Counted from the first letter of the stretch, positions 8,625 to 17,994 are shown. The stretch is 64,000 nucleotides of DNA from Flavobacteriia bacterium (GCA_015999765.1 JAECQR010000002.1:377768-441767), one strand, 5' to 3'. The notes: generated by a model not told the origin, from the sequence alone. Made by a program: numbers and translations.

Positions 8625-9341
8625 ATGAAAAACAGGCTTTATTTCATCCTCATTTTACTTTTATCTATTACGGCTAAAGCGCAGCAGGAACATATTTCAA
8701 GTTTTAATGCGGTAACGGTTACCTATAAATTTCACCCGAAATTTTACCTTTATGCAGAAGGGCAGCTCCGCGGTATTGAAGATTATGCGTACCCCGATTA
8801 TTATGAACTCAAGGGTGGAATAGGTTATAATCTAACAAAGAATCACAAACCTTTTATCGGAATCGGACGCTACGGAACCTACAAAAATCACATCATGGAT
8901 AAAGAAGAATTTCGGGTGTGGTTACAGGATGTGATCGATCTGAAAGCCGGGAAAGTAAAATTTGAAAACCGCTTCAGAGCTGAAAAAAGTTGGTTTTATG
9001 AACCAATGAAAGATGTACATTCAGATAGAATCAGATTGAGATATCGCCTCAATATTTCGGTTCCGCTAAACGCCGAATCAGTGAAGCCCGGAACTATATT
9101 TGCCAATGCTTACGACGAAGTTTTCTTTGTGACGACGGAAAAACCACTATTTGCCCGAAACCGGGTTTTCGGAGGTTTTGGTTACCAAATCGATGAAAAT
9201 TTTGGCATTGCAACGGGTTATCTGTGGCAGCGGGAATTTGCACAGTCAGGAAACAAAAACATACACTTTCTGTACCTCGCGCTGAACATTACGATTGACG
9301 GTTCCGACGATAAAGACTACCAATTCCCGGGCGCTGATTAA
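8625..9341 (+). CDS. DUF2490-type outer-membrane protein
   Basis: 238 aa. A signal peptide (MKNRLYFILILLLSITAKAQ) is followed by alternating aromatic/charged strands (KFYLYAEGQLRG, ELKGGIGYNL, KFENRFRAEKSWF, RIRLRYRLNISVPL, FGGFGYQIDENFGIATGYL) typical of a small beta-barrel. The layout matches DUF2490 proteins, which are common in Bacteroidota and have no assigned function. It lies 81 bp after the TonB receptor in the same direction and may share its transcript. Confidence 0.75.
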   Translation: MKNRLYFILILLLSITAKAQQEHISSFNAVTVTYKFHPKFYLYAEGQLRGIEDYAYPDYYELKGGIGYNLTKNHKPFIGIGRYGTYKNHIMDKEEFRVWLQDVIDLKAGKVKFENRFRAEKSWFYEPMKDVHSDRIRLRYRLNISVPLNAESVKPGTIFANAYDEVFFVTTEKPLFARNRVFGGFGYQIDENFGIATGYLWQREFAQSGNKNIHFLYLALNITIDGSDDKDYQFPGAD

Positions 9342-9409
9342 TGTTGATAACTTTTGAGTGAATTCCTCCGTAATTGCAAAGATTGTTTCCTTTTTTTGCT
9401 TCAAATTCA

Positions 9410-9417
9410 TATATTTG
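9410..9417 (+). promoter_or_regulatory. -7 box of the dnaN promoter
   Basis: TATATTTG, matching TAnnTTTG, 66 bp upstream of dnaN. A TTG lies 24 bp further upstream, slightly beyond the usual spacing. Confidence 0.5.
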
Positions 9418-9483
9418 TCAAAATAATTTTTTATATGTAACGCTTGCGTTCCATTTGTCCTTTTTTAAAATAAATATATCCAA

Positions 9484-10614
9484 ATGAAATTTATTGTTGC
9501 AAGTGGGGAATTACAGAAAGCATTGAACACCGTAAGTGGGGTGATTTCAAGTTCCCAATCAAGACCGATTCTTGAAAATTACCTGTTTGAAATCCAAGAA
9601 AACAATCTTAAAATAACCGCTTCAGATGGCGAAACCACTTTGGTAACTTCATTGGAAGTAAAATCTGACGACACCGGAAAATTTGCAGTTCCTGCCAAAA
9701 TCTTTCAGGAATTTGTGAAAACTTATGGCGAACAGCCTTTAACCTTATCTGTGAAAGATTCGGAAGACGGGAACGGTTCTTTGCTTGAAATTTTAGATGA
9801 AAAAGACAACTTCGCTGTTGCTCTTGATAATGCGGAAGATTATCCGGAATTGCCGGAATTTGATGCTTCCCAAAGCGTGAAAATTTCCGCCGGAGTTTTG
9901 TCTGAAGCTCTTACCAATACACTTTTTGCAACAAGCAACGATTCTTTAAGACCTGTGATGACAGGCGTTCTGTTTCAGTTTAAAGAAGACGAAACCAACT
10001 TCGTTTCTACAGATTCTCACCGTTTGGTGGTTTATAAAAGAACAGATTTAATCAACGCTGAGCCAATTGAATTCATTATGCCGAAAAAGCCTTTGGCAAT
10101 TTTCAAGAATATCCTCGCTAATTCTACCGATGATGTTACCATTGAATTTAACGAGAATATGGCGAAATTTACTTTCGGAAACAATACCTGGATCTGTAGA
10201 CTGATCGACGGTAAATACCCGAATTATACAGCTGTAATTCCAAAGGAAAATCCAAACGTTCTTACGATTAACAGAAATCTTCTGCTAAGTTCTATCAGAA
10301 GAGCTTCGATCATGTCGAATAAGTCGACTAATCAGGTAAGATTCAAGCTTTCCGGCAATATACTTCATCTTCATGCTGAAGATACCGAGTATGCAAACAA
10401 AGCAGACATGCAGATTCCGTGTGATTATAACGGTGAAGATATCAACATCGGTTTCAGTTCTAAATTCCTTACAGAAATGCTTTCTGTTTTAAGTTCAGAT
10501 GATATTACGATGAAAATGTCTCAGCCTAACAGACCCGGAATCATCGAACCGGTTGATGGTCTGGAAGCTGAAGAAAATATCCTGATGCTTTCAATGCCGG
10601 TAATCGGAATGTAA
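9484..10614 (+). CDS. dnaN: DNA polymerase III beta subunit (sliding clamp)
   Basis: 376 aa, the normal length. Three clamp domains are recognisable: N-terminal (KFIVASGELQKALNTVSGVI, SRPILENYLFEI, ASDGETTLVT), central (GVLFQF, STDSHRLVVYKR) and C-terminal (ending LMLSMPV and MxM-type residues). As a dimer it encircles DNA and tethers the replicative polymerase. It is monocistronic with its own -7 box and a strong terminator. dnaA is not in this window, so dnaN is separated from dnaA, as is common in Bacteroidota. Confidence 0.97.
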   Translation: MKFIVASGELQKALNTVSGVISSSQSRPILENYLFEIQENNLKITASDGETTLVTSLEVKSDDTGKFAVPAKIFQEFVKTYGEQPLTLSVKDSEDGNGSLLEILDEKDNFAVALDNAEDYPELPEFDASQSVKISAGVLSEALTNTLFATSNDSLRPVMTGVLFQFKEDETNFVSTDSHRLVVYKRTDLINAEPIEFIMPKKPLAIFKNILANSTDDVTIEFNENMAKFTFGNNTWICRLIDGKYPNYTAVIPKENPNVLTINRNLLLSSIRRASIMSNKSTNQVRFKLSGNILHLHAEDTEYANKADMQIPCDYNGEDINIGFSSKFLTEMLSVLSSDDITMKMSQPNRPGIIEPVDGLEAEENILMLSMPVIGM

Positions 10615-10635
10615 GCTTACAACAGAAACAATATC

Positions 10636-10674
10636 AATTGAGATTTGAAATTTTTCAGATCTCAATTTTTTTTT
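10636..10674 (+). terminator. Intrinsic terminator after dnaN
   Basis: Long stem AATTGAGATTTGAAA / TTTCAGATCTCAATT (10636-10650 and 10653-10667, one G-T pair) followed by a T run. Confidence 0.9.
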
Positions 10675-10747
10675 AACCTGCAAAATCACGATATTTGCAA
10701 ACTTATTGGGGACAAAATTCCAACCCTGAATTTCAAATTATTACCGC

Positions 10748-13150
10748 ATGAAAATTTCGAATAACTGGCTCAGAGATTTTATAAAAACCGACCTGAAAAC
10801 CGAGAAAATCGGAGAATATCTTACCGATATCGGTCTGGAAGTAGAAGGAATTGATAAATATGAAGCCGTAAAGGGAAGCCTGGCAGGAATCGTAGTTGGT
10901 AAAGTCCTCACTTGCGAGCAGCACCCAAATGCCGATAAACTGAAAAAAACAACAGTAGATGTTGGAAATGGAAAAATCCTTAACATCGTTTGTGGTGCAC
11001 CTAATGTTGCTGCTGGGCAAACGGTTCCGGTAGCTGTTGTAGGAACTCCAATTTATGGAAAAGACGGAAATTCTTTCGAAATCAAAGAAGCGAAAATCCG
11101 CGGAGAAGTTTCGCAGGGAATGATTTGCGCTGAAGACGAACTTGGTTTAAGCGATGATCATGGCGGCATTATGATTTTGGATGAAACTAAATATGAAGTA
11201 GGAAAGAACATTGCAGATTATTTCGATCTTGCAAATGACGAAGTTTACGAAATCGGTTTAACGCCAAACAGAACCGATGCAATGTCGCATTATGGCGTTG
11301 CGAGGGATCTGAACGCATTTCTGACTTCAAATCAGATGAAAGCTGAATTTGAAAAAGTTTCATCAAAACCTTTAGATATTGAAGGAACTACAGATTTTCA
11401 GCTGGAAGTTGAAGACTCGGAATTATGTCCGAGATATATTGGGGCGGTCATTGAAAGCGTAAAAGTTGCTGAGTCACCTGAATGGTTGAAAAACCGCTTG
11501 AAAGCAATAGGATTAAGTCCGATTAATAATATTGTGGATATCACAAACTATATTCTGCACGGTTTCGGGCAGCCGCTTCATGCATTTGATGCCGGTAAAA
11601 TTGCCGGTAAAAAGGTGAAGGTTGGTGTGAACGGAACCGGAACCAAATTTACTACTTTAGATGGTGTCGAAAGAACTTTGAACGGTTCCGAAATCATGAT
11701 CAAAGACGGCGATAACAACCCGATGTGTATCGCAGGAGTTTTCGGCGGACAAAATTCGGGAGTTTCAGAAGAAACAACCACAATCTTTTTAGAAAGTGCC
11801 TATTTCAATCCTGTTGCGGTTCGAAAAGGTGCAAAATTTCATGGTCTTAATACCGATGCATCTTTCCGTTTCGAACGTGGAGTAGATCCCAACAATACCA
11901 GGACTGCGATTACTCACGCCATTAAAATGATCGAAGAGATTGCCGGAGGAAAACTGAGTGGTGAACTTTTGGAGCATTATCCGGAAAAAATTGAAAACAA
12001 TTATGTTATTCTAAGATTTTCGAAAGTGGACCAGATCCTGGGAACCAAAATGCACAGAGAAAAAATAAAGGAAATTCTGAAATCTCTTGAAATTGAAGTT
12101 CTGAATGAAATTCAAAACGGTCTGGAAATTTCCGTTCCGGCTTACAGAGCAGATGTTACGAGAGAAATTGATGTGATTGAAGAAATTCTGAGAATTTACG
12201 GCTACAATAAAATAGATTCTCTGCAAAAGATTTCGTTTACGCCTGTAAAACTGAGTCTTGATGATCAGGATGCACTAGAAAACTCCTGGGCGAGAACATT
12301 GCAGAGCAACGGTTTCAATGAAGTGATGAATAATTCGCTTACTTCGGTTAAGGATGAAACAGATGCGGTAAAACTCCTGAATCCGCTGAGCGGCGATTTG
12401 GCGTTGATGAGAAAATCTTTGCTGGAAGGACTTCTGGAGAATGCTGATTACAATATTAAAAGAAAGAATCAGGATATCAAGTTTTTTGAACTGGGGAAAA
12501 TTTACCATAAAAAATCCAAATACGAAGAAAGAAAACAGCTGGCAATATTGGTTTCGGGAAGAAATACTGCTGAAAACTGGCTGCAGCCCAAATCATCCAC
12601 TGATTTCTATTATCTGAAATCTTATGTGAAAGTACTTTTGGACAAACTGAATCTGAATGTTGAAGAAAAACCATTGGAAGACTCCCGTTTTTCCGATGCG
12701 CTCGAACTGGTTTCCAACAGTAGAACGATTGCCAGATTAGGAAAAGTTTCTCCTGAGTTGTTAAAAGATGCAGACATCAGTCAGGAATGTTTTTATGCAG
12801 AAATTGAGTTGGAAGCATGTCAAGGCCTTCGTTCAAAGGGCAATTTTAAATTTGTAGATATCCCTAAATTCAATAAAATCAGAAGAGATCTTGCTTTGCT
12901 CATCGATAAAAATGTATCGTATGCAGATTTGTACAAAGCAGCGAAAAAAAATCCTTCGAAATATCTGAAGAATATCAATCTTTTCGATGTTTACGAAGGG
13001 AAGAATCTTCCTGAGAATAAAAAATCCTACGCGATGAGCTTCGAGCTTTTAAATGAGGAAAAAACTTTAGAAGAGAAAGATATTACAGAGGTGATGAATT
13101 CGCTCATAAAGACTTTCCAGAAAGAATTTTCGGCAGAATTAAGATCTTAA
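10748..13150 (+). CDS. pheT: Phenylalanyl-tRNA synthetase beta subunit
   Basis: 800 aa, standard length. Domains in order: tRNA-binding OB fold (about residues 40-150, HPNADKLKKTTVDVG), B3/B4 editing region (about 210-390, GLSPINNIVDITNYI and FERGVDP), B5 (about 400-475, RFSKVDQILG), the catalytic-like core, and the C-terminal anticodon-binding FDX-ACB domain (about 705-800, DIPKFNKIRRDLALLID). It forms an alpha2-beta2 enzyme with PheS, whose gene is not in the window. It is a single-gene unit bounded by terminators. Confidence 0.97.
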   Translation: MKISNNWLRDFIKTDLKTEKIGEYLTDIGLEVEGIDKYEAVKGSLAGIVVGKVLTCEQHPNADKLKKTTVDVGNGKILNIVCGAPNVAAGQTVPVAVVGTPIYGKDGNSFEIKEAKIRGEVSQGMICAEDELGLSDDHGGIMILDETKYEVGKNIADYFDLANDEVYEIGLTPNRTDAMSHYGVARDLNAFLTSNQMKAEFEKVSSKPLDIEGTTDFQLEVEDSELCPRYIGAVIESVKVAESPEWLKNRLKAIGLSPINNIVDITNYILHGFGQPLHAFDAGKIAGKKVKVGVNGTGTKFTTLDGVERTLNGSEIMIKDGDNNPMCIAGVFGGQNSGVSEETTTIFLESAYFNPVAVRKGAKFHGLNTDASFRFERGVDPNNTRTAITHAIKMIEEIAGGKLSGELLEHYPEKIENNYVILRFSKVDQILGTKMHREKIKEILKSLEIEVLNEIQNGLEISVPAYRADVTREIDVIEEILRIYGYNKIDSLQKISFTPVKLSLDDQDALENSWARTLQSNGFNEVMNNSLTSVKDETDAVKLLNPLSGDLALMRKSLLEGLLENADYNIKRKNQDIKFFELGKIYHKKSKYEERKQLAILVSGRNTAENWLQPKSSTDFYYLKSYVKVLLDKLNLNVEEKPLEDSRFSDALELVSNSRTIARLGKVSPELLKDADISQECFYAEIELEACQGLRSKGNFKFVDIPKFNKIRRDLALLIDKNVSYADLYKAAKKNPSKYLKNINLFDVYEGKNLPENKKSYAMSFELLNEEKTLEEKDITEVMNSLIKTFQKEFSAELRS

Positions 13151-13171
13151 AGAAAATATGAAATAATAGCT

Positions 13172-13203
13172 AAAAGCATCTCTCAACCGAGATGCTTTTT
13201 TTA
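13172..13203 (+). terminator. Intrinsic terminator after pheT
   Basis: Stem AAAAGCATCTC / GAGATGCTTTT (13172-13182 and 13189-13199) with a six-base loop and a T run. Confidence 0.9.
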
Positions 13204-13229
13204 ATTCCAGGAAACAATAATTGAGCATC

Positions 13230-13263
13230 TTTGAGGTTAAATAAATATTATTACTTAAATTTG
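13230..13263 (+). promoter_or_regulatory. Promoter of the META-domain lipoprotein gene
   Basis: TTTG at 13230-13233 (-33) and TAAATTTG at 13256-13263 (-7), separated by 22 bp. The pair matches the Bacteroidota TTG-N17-23-TAnnTTTG promoter and ends 15 bp before the ATG. Confidence 0.6.
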
Positions 13264-13278
13264 AGAAAATAAAAGAAG

Positions 13279-13677
13279 ATGAAGAATGCTTTTTTAGCCG
13301 TTTTTGCGGCCGCTGCAATGGTTTCCTGTTCCACGATGTCAACTTCCAAAGTAGGAACATCCCAGGTAAATATTGCGAATACGAAATGGACATTGGCTGA
13401 TGACGTAAAAGGTAAAACGCCGACGCTTAATGTAGAATCAAATAAAATTACAGGAAACGGAGGCTGCAACAGCTATTTCGGTGAACTGTCACTGGACCCG
13501 ACTGCTGGAAATTTCGCTGTTAAAAATGTAGGAGCTACCAAAATGGCCTGTCCGAATATGGAAGTTGAAAGTAATTATTTCAGTATGCTGAACGAAGCGA
13601 CAAAATATGTAGTAAACGGCAACACGCTGGAACTTTATAAAGGAAATCTTCTTTTGTTGAAATTTATCAAACAATAA
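13279..13677 (+). CDS. META-domain (HslJ-like) lipoprotein
   Basis: 132 aa. The lipoprotein signal is MKNAFLAVFAAAAMVSC (lipid Cys17). The META domain covers about residues 33-130: NTKWTLADDVKG, the conserved NGGCNSYFGEL, ATKMACPNMEVESNYFSML, and VNGNTLELYKGNLLLLKF. The family includes HslJ, linked in E. coli to heat and novobiocin resistance; the molecular role is unknown. The protein is probably membrane-anchored and is expressed alone. Confidence 0.85.
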   Translation: MKNAFLAVFAAAAMVSCSTMSTSKVGTSQVNIANTKWTLADDVKGKTPTLNVESNKITGNGGCNSYFGELSLDPTAGNFAVKNVGATKMACPNMEVESNYFSMLNEATKYVVNGNTLELYKGNLLLLKFIKQ

Positions 13678-13701
13678 ATTAGTTGCGACAAACAGTATAA
13701 A

Positions 13702-13732
13702 AAAAGGAACTCAAATCGAGTTCCTTTTTTTA
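13702..13732. terminator. Bidirectional intrinsic terminator
   Basis: Stem AAAAGGAACTC / GAGTTCCTTTT (13702-13712 and 13718-13728) with T runs on both strands, between the convergent META lipoprotein and acidic-protein genes. Confidence 0.9.
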
Positions 13733-13740
13733 TTTCTTAT

Positions 13741-13983
13741 TTATTCTTCGTCTTCTTCTTCATCGTATTTTGCGAGTTCCTCATCGCACCATTTGAAGGC
13801 TGCTTCTACAACTTTGGTAGCTTCATCTGCCATCGTTTCCTCATCGTCACCTTCCAAATCATCCAACCATTCAACTTCTTCCTCTTCTACATTCAGGATA
13901 AATCTTGGATATTCTGTATGAACAACAAATAAATCTTCAGGAAAATCTGAATTGTCGGCTAATAAAAATTTTGGTACTTTCAT
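13741..13983 (-). CDS. Small acidic conserved hypothetical protein
   Basis: 80 aa, strongly acidic: the middle is EEEEVEWLDDLEGDDEE and the end is KYDEEEDEE. The N-terminus MKVPKFLLADNS...DLFVVHTEYPRF is well structured, with no signal peptide or membrane segment. Small acidic proteins of this kind occur across flavobacteria, but no function is known to me. The start is the only ATG. It lies 34 bp beyond the end of the upstream operon and has the bidirectional terminator after it. Confidence 0.7.
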   Translation of the reverse strand: MKVPKFLLADNSDFPEDLFVVHTEYPRFILNVEEEEVEWLDDLEGDDEETMADEATKVVEAAFKWCDEELAKYDEEEDEE

Positions 13984-14017
13984 AATAATTAATTTAACTT
14001 CTCAAAAATAGTAAAAA

Positions 14018-15340
14018 TTATTGGAATTGGTTGGTATCGATCTTTATTTTTTGCAAAACTTTATATTGCGTTAAGGTGTTCTTTTTTAGGGTGTCTTCTG
14101 CCATGAAAGTCACATTAACTCGGGGATTTACGGTGCTGATGACTTCCGCGATCTGTATTTTATCCAGTTCTTTTTCATTCTCCATGTAGAATTTCAGCGG
14201 AATTTTATCCATCTTTTCTGATCGAAGAAATCGGGTAATTTCCCTTCGGTTTTCAAGATAATTTCCCCGCGATAACCAGGTGAAAACAAAGCCGGTCATT
14301 AAACTTAAAACTGTAATTCCGTAGGTGAATTTCCCCAAAACCGAGTAGATTTTCTTGAAATAAACCAGCCAGATGGGAAAGGAAAACGGGGCCATCAGGC
14401 GGTAATCAATCGCATTCACCGAATAAAAATACTGTACGAAGTAAGAGCAGATAATTCCGGTAACCCCGATAAATACAAGAAACTGTTCAGTTTCAGATAA
14501 TTTGTTTTTAATGAAAAGAAAACACAGCAGCAGAATATTAAGTAAACCAATGCCGTAAATACCGTAATTGATAATTCCTCCAGCCGGATTGGCGATGTGA
14601 ATAAAAGGATTAAAAGTGGTTGCCATTCCCAGAAACAGTTCTGCCAAAAGTTTTGAAGTAGGATGAAGACCTATATTCAGAAACCGTTCAACGTAAGTTT
14701 CATTAAAATAATCAATGAAAAGGAACTTATAAAGCACCACGAAAACTAGTCCGGCAACCCCTGAGAAAATAAAGGTTTTGCCGTAATGCTTTCTGAAATT
14801 TAAAATACCGTAAAGCAGAACTCCGCCGATGATGAAAAGCGCCGGATAACGGATATTATAAAGAAGAATCAGCATTAGGCTGAGATAGAAAAAAGCTTTA
14901 GACCCTTTTAGTTCTCCAATAATAATCTGTCTCGCAGCGTACAGAAACACGAAAACGAAAGGCAGTATCAGCGATTCGCTCATGGTGAATGAAAAAATAG
15001 AAACAAAACTGAAAAGTCCGCCTACCAAAATCGTTTCTCTCAGGTAAAATCGTTTTTTCCAGGCGAAATAGACAATGAAAAAATACGCCAGAATTCCGAT
15101 AATTTTACTGGACCAAAATTCATCAAACCCGAAAATCGTAAGAAATTTTAAACTCAGCGGATAACCGAGTGGCGTCGTGGTGTTATCGATCACCGGAAAA
15201 ACGTTTGCAGTCCGCATAAAACGGATGGAATCCGGATTTGTTCTGCCTTTTTCGTTCAGAAGAAAACGAAGAATGGTCATCACAACAGTTGCGATGACCA
15301 AGGAAATCTGAATTCGGTTTTCAAGCAGTTTTCTCCGCAT
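14018..15340 (-). CDS. Polytopic membrane protein, possible GT-C type glycosyltransferase
   Basis: 440 aa with about ten hydrophobic segments between residues 12 and 360 and a soluble C-terminal tail of about 80 residues. The layout, with an early acidic loop after the first membrane segment (NEKGRTNPDSIRFMR) and repeated aromatic membrane helices, resembles GT-C fold sugar transferases that use polyprenyl-phosphate donors. No catalytic motif is certain, so this is a weak assignment. It is the last gene of the five-gene minus-strand cluster, 26 bp after the dehydrogenase gene. Confidence 0.6.
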   Translation of the reverse strand: MRRKLLENRIQISLVIATVVMTILRFLLNEKGRTNPDSIRFMRTANVFPVIDNTTTPLGYPLSLKFLTIFGFDEFWSSKIIGILAYFFIVYFAWKKRFYLRETILVGGLFSFVSIFSFTMSESLILPFVFVFLYAARQIIIGELKGSKAFFYLSLMLILLYNIRYPALFIIGGVLLYGILNFRKHYGKTFIFSGVAGLVFVVLYKFLFIDYFNETYVERFLNIGLHPTSKLLAELFLGMATTFNPFIHIANPAGGIINYGIYGIGLLNILLLCFLFIKNKLSETEQFLVFIGVTGIICSYFVQYFYSVNAIDYRLMAPFSFPIWLVYFKKIYSVLGKFTYGITVLSLMTGFVFTWLSRGNYLENRREITRFLRSEKMDKIPLKFYMENEKELDKIQIAEVISTVNPRVNVTFMAEDTLKKNTLTQYKVLQKIKIDTNQFQ

Positions 15341-15366
15341 TTTTTTTTACTTAAAAGCCTCCTGTA

Positions 15367-16257
15367 TTATTTCGAAAACATTTTCGATACTTTTTCTGCT
15401 TTTTTGCTTTCGGAATAATCATAAAATCCTTCGCCGGATTTTACTCCTAATTTTCCTGCTGTTACCATATTCACCAAAAGTGGATTCGGAGCGTATTTTG
15501 GATTTTTAAAACCGTCATACATTACATTCAGAATAGCGAGGCAAACATCAAGACCAATGAAATCGGCAAGTTGTAGCGGTCCCATCGGATGTGCCATTCC
15601 CAGTTTCATTACAGTGTCTATTTCTTCAACACCCGCAACGCCATTATATAAAGTTTCAATCGATTCGTTGATCATCGGCATCAGGATTCTGTTTGCAACA
15701 AATCCAGGATAATCGTTCACTTCAACAGGAACTTTGCCTAAGTTTTTGCTCATTTCATACACTGCATCAAAAGTTTCTTTCGAAGTGGAGTAGCCTTTGA
15801 TGATTTCCACGAGTTTCATAATAGGAACCGGATTCATAAAATGCATTCCGATTACTTTTTCCGGTCGAGCGGTTACCGAAGCAATTTTAGTTATTGAAAT
15901 TGAAGATGTGTTGGTCGCCAGAATACAGTTTTCGGGAGCCAGTTCATCCATCTGACGGAAGATTTTCAGTTTCAGATCAATATTTTCAGTTGCCGCTTCT
16001 ACGATCAGATCCGCGTTTTTTACGGCATCTTCAAGTTGAGTAAATGTGGAAATATTATTTAGAGTTTCGTTTTTCTGTTCTTCGGTTAGGTTGCCTTTTG
16101 CCACAATTCTGTCTAGATTGGTTGTGATGGTTTTCAACCCTTTTTCCAGCGCTTCGGCTGAAACATCAACCAAGTTCACATTGAATCCTGTTTGTGCGAA
16201 AGTGTGCGCGATTCCGTTGCCCATTGTACCGGCGCCAATAACTACGATATTCTTCAT
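15367..16257 (-). CDS. hbd: 3-hydroxybutyryl-CoA dehydrogenase
   Basis: 296 aa. It has an N-terminal Rossmann fold with GAGTMGNGIA (residues 8-17), NTSSISITK, the catalytic His in GMHFMNPVPIMKLVEI, and the C-terminal dimerisation domain (GFVANRILMPMINE, GPLQLADFIGLD). It oxidises (S)-3-hydroxyacyl-CoA with NAD(P) and acts in short-chain beta-oxidation or acetoacetyl-CoA metabolism. It is a stand-alone enzyme, unlike the fusion protein at 40-42 kb. It is co-oriented with the M23 gene (34 bp upstream) and the membrane-protein gene. Confidence 0.93.
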   Translation of the reverse strand: MKNIVVIGAGTMGNGIAHTFAQTGFNVNLVDVSAEALEKGLKTITTNLDRIVAKGNLTEEQKNETLNNISTFTQLEDAVKNADLIVEAATENIDLKLKIFRQMDELAPENCILATNTSSISITKIASVTARPEKVIGMHFMNPVPIMKLVEIIKGYSTSKETFDAVYEMSKNLGKVPVEVNDYPGFVANRILMPMINESIETLYNGVAGVEEIDTVMKLGMAHPMGPLQLADFIGLDVCLAILNVMYDGFKNPKYAPNPLLVNMVTAGKLGVKSGEGFYDYSESKKAEKVSKMFSK

Positions 16258-16291
16258 AAAATTAATTTTTGCGGTTTAAAAACCTTTTTTG

Positions 16292-17113
16292 TTAATCGTT
16301 TTTAGTATATGATTTCCCTTCTTCCAGTAGAATTCCTTCGCCCTGTGAAGTATTAAATTTAGTTTTGATAAAGGTTCTGGAACCATCAATTCTGTTGATG
16401 AAAACTGAAAAGTGCAGATGTGGGCCGCTGGAAAAGCCTGTGTTCCCGCTGTAACCGATAAGCTGACCTTTCTTAATTTCGTCACCTTTTTTTACGGCAA
16501 CTCCCTTGTATTTCAGATGCGCATAATCCGCAAAAGTTCCGTCATTGTGCATGATCAAGACTTTATTATTGAATTTCGCGCAGGAAATCTTCGGGCATCC
16601 CTGGAGATTGGAATCTTCGGTAAGAACCACAGTTCCTTCCCGGGCGGCATAAACCGGATCTCCGATTTTCAAGTCGAAATCGAGTGCTGCATCTTTCTGA
16701 TGCGAGAATTTCCCGTTATAACCCTGGAATATCAGATGTGTTTTTCCGTTTGTAAATGGGAGTGAATAAATATAATCTTCCTCAAAATCTTTCTGAACCA
16801 CATTCCCGAAATTATAAGTATTGGTGTAGGAAAACTGGTTGCCTTCGCGGGGATTTACAGGAGTTATTTTCGCGACAAAAAAACGTTTTGTATTTCCCGG
16901 AATTACGATAATTTCGTCATTAGAAAGCGAAGTTTTCAGGTTAGTCAATTTAAAATTAAACTTTGCCGACATGGGCATAACTTCGCTGTTATCAGCATAA
17001 ATTAGGTATTCGGTGCCGACGAGTTCGTTATAAAACCTGAGGTCCCATTTTTTCTGTGAGAAAATCAAAAGAGAAAAGAAAAGCAGGAATAAGGAGGAAA
17101 TCTTCTTCATCAA
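16292..17113 (-). CDS. Secreted M23 (LytM-type) metallopeptidase
   Basis: 273 aa with a signal peptide (MMKKISSLFLLFFSLLIFSQ) and no membrane anchor. A beta-rich region of about 110 residues precedes the M23 domain. All zinc/catalytic residues are visible: His138 and Asp145 (SHQKDAALDF), His199 (DYAHLKY), His232 and His234 (GPHLHF). M23 enzymes cut peptidoglycan cross-bridges or stems. The gene starts 2 bp after the stop of the class A beta-lactamase gene, so the two are almost certainly co-transcribed. Confidence 0.9.
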   Translation of the reverse strand: MMKKISSLFLLFFSLLIFSQKKWDLRFYNELVGTEYLIYADNSEVMPMSAKFNFKLTNLKTSLSNDEIIVIPGNTKRFFVAKITPVNPREGNQFSYTNTYNFGNVVQKDFEEDYIYSLPFTNGKTHLIFQGYNGKFSHQKDAALDFDLKIGDPVYAAREGTVVLTEDSNLQGCPKISCAKFNNKVLIMHNDGTFADYAHLKYKGVAVKKGDEIKKGQLIGYSGNTGFSSGPHLHFSVFINRIDGSRTFIKTKFNTSQGEGILLEEGKSYTKND

Positions 17114-17115
17114 AA

Positions 17116-17994
17116 CTATTTTTTGCTAAAATAATCAAAAACTATTTTAGAAATATCAGCAATCATATTAGTGTTTGTCTCGGCACTTTCCATTGAATCT
17201 GAAACGAAAATACTGAGTGCATAATTTTTTCCGCCAGGCAGTTTAACGATTCCGATGTCGTTTTCGGCAATGGTTAAACCTTTTTCATTTTTTCCGGAAG
17301 AACCGGTTTTATGAGCAACAGGAATGCTTCCAGGAAGTTGGGCAACGATTTTATTCTTTCCTGTGGAAGTTTCCAGCATTGTGGTCATGAGAAAGTCTGT
17401 GGAAGATTTAGAAACAATTTTCTGATCAAAGAAATCTTTCAGCAATTGATTTGCGGAATTGGTGGTCGTAGAATTCAGATATATGAATTCAAAACCTTTG
17501 TGCATCTGTTCCTCATTTACTTTGATGGTGAAATTTCTGACACCTTTGCTTTTCATGAATTTCTGAACAGTCTCGGTTCCGCCGATTAATCTGAGTAAAA
17601 TATCGCAACCGTTGTTATCGCTTTCTGCAACGGTGTATTTTATGAGTTCGCCTAAAGGCATTTCGATATTTCCGTCCGGAAATCTTTCACGAATCGGGCT
17701 CCATGTATTTTCTAATAGATCAGATTTTTTAATGAAAATCTTCTGGTCCAAACTTAGTTTTCCTTGGTCAACTTCATTCAAAACCGCCAAACAGATGTGG
17801 AATTTAAAAACACTCAGCATCGGAAGTTTTTTATTTCCGTTGATGTGCACAGATTTATTACTCCCGAAATCGAGTACCGAAACGGCAACGGTGGCTTTTT
17901 TACCTTTGGTGAGCTGTAGAATTTCTTTTTTTAATGAATTTTGTGCATAACTAAACGTCATGACTAAAAGGAAGAGAAGAGTAATCTTTTTCAT
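17116..17994 (-). CDS. Class A beta-lactamase, PER/CGA/CIA-like (subclass A2)
   Basis: 292 aa with a signal peptide (MKKITLLFLLVMTFSYAQ), so periplasmic. All active-site elements are present: Ser61-x-x-Lys64 (SVFK), Ser125-Asp126-Asn127, the omega-loop general base Glu161 in NEEQMH, and Lys229-Thr-Gly (HKTGSSG). The NExQMH omega-loop pattern and adjoining insert resemble PER and the chromosomal enzymes of Chryseobacterium and Elizabethkingia (CGA, CIA, CME). Hydrolysis of penicillins and cephalosporins is expected from the family; the spectrum cannot be read here. It is second in an operon, after the Gfo/Idh gene, with no mobile element nearby. Confidence 0.93.
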   Translation of the reverse strand: MKKITLLFLLVMTFSYAQNSLKKEILQLTKGKKATVAVSVLDFGSNKSVHINGNKKLPMLSVFKFHICLAVLNEVDQGKLSLDQKIFIKKSDLLENTWSPIRERFPDGNIEMPLGELIKYTVAESDNNGCDILLRLIGGTETVQKFMKSKGVRNFTIKVNEEQMHKGFEFIYLNSTTTNSANQLLKDFFDQKIVSKSSTDFLMTTMLETSTGKNKIVAQLPGSIPVAHKTGSSGKNEKGLTIAENDIGIVKLPGGKNYALSIFVSDSMESAETNTNMIADISKIVFDYFSKK

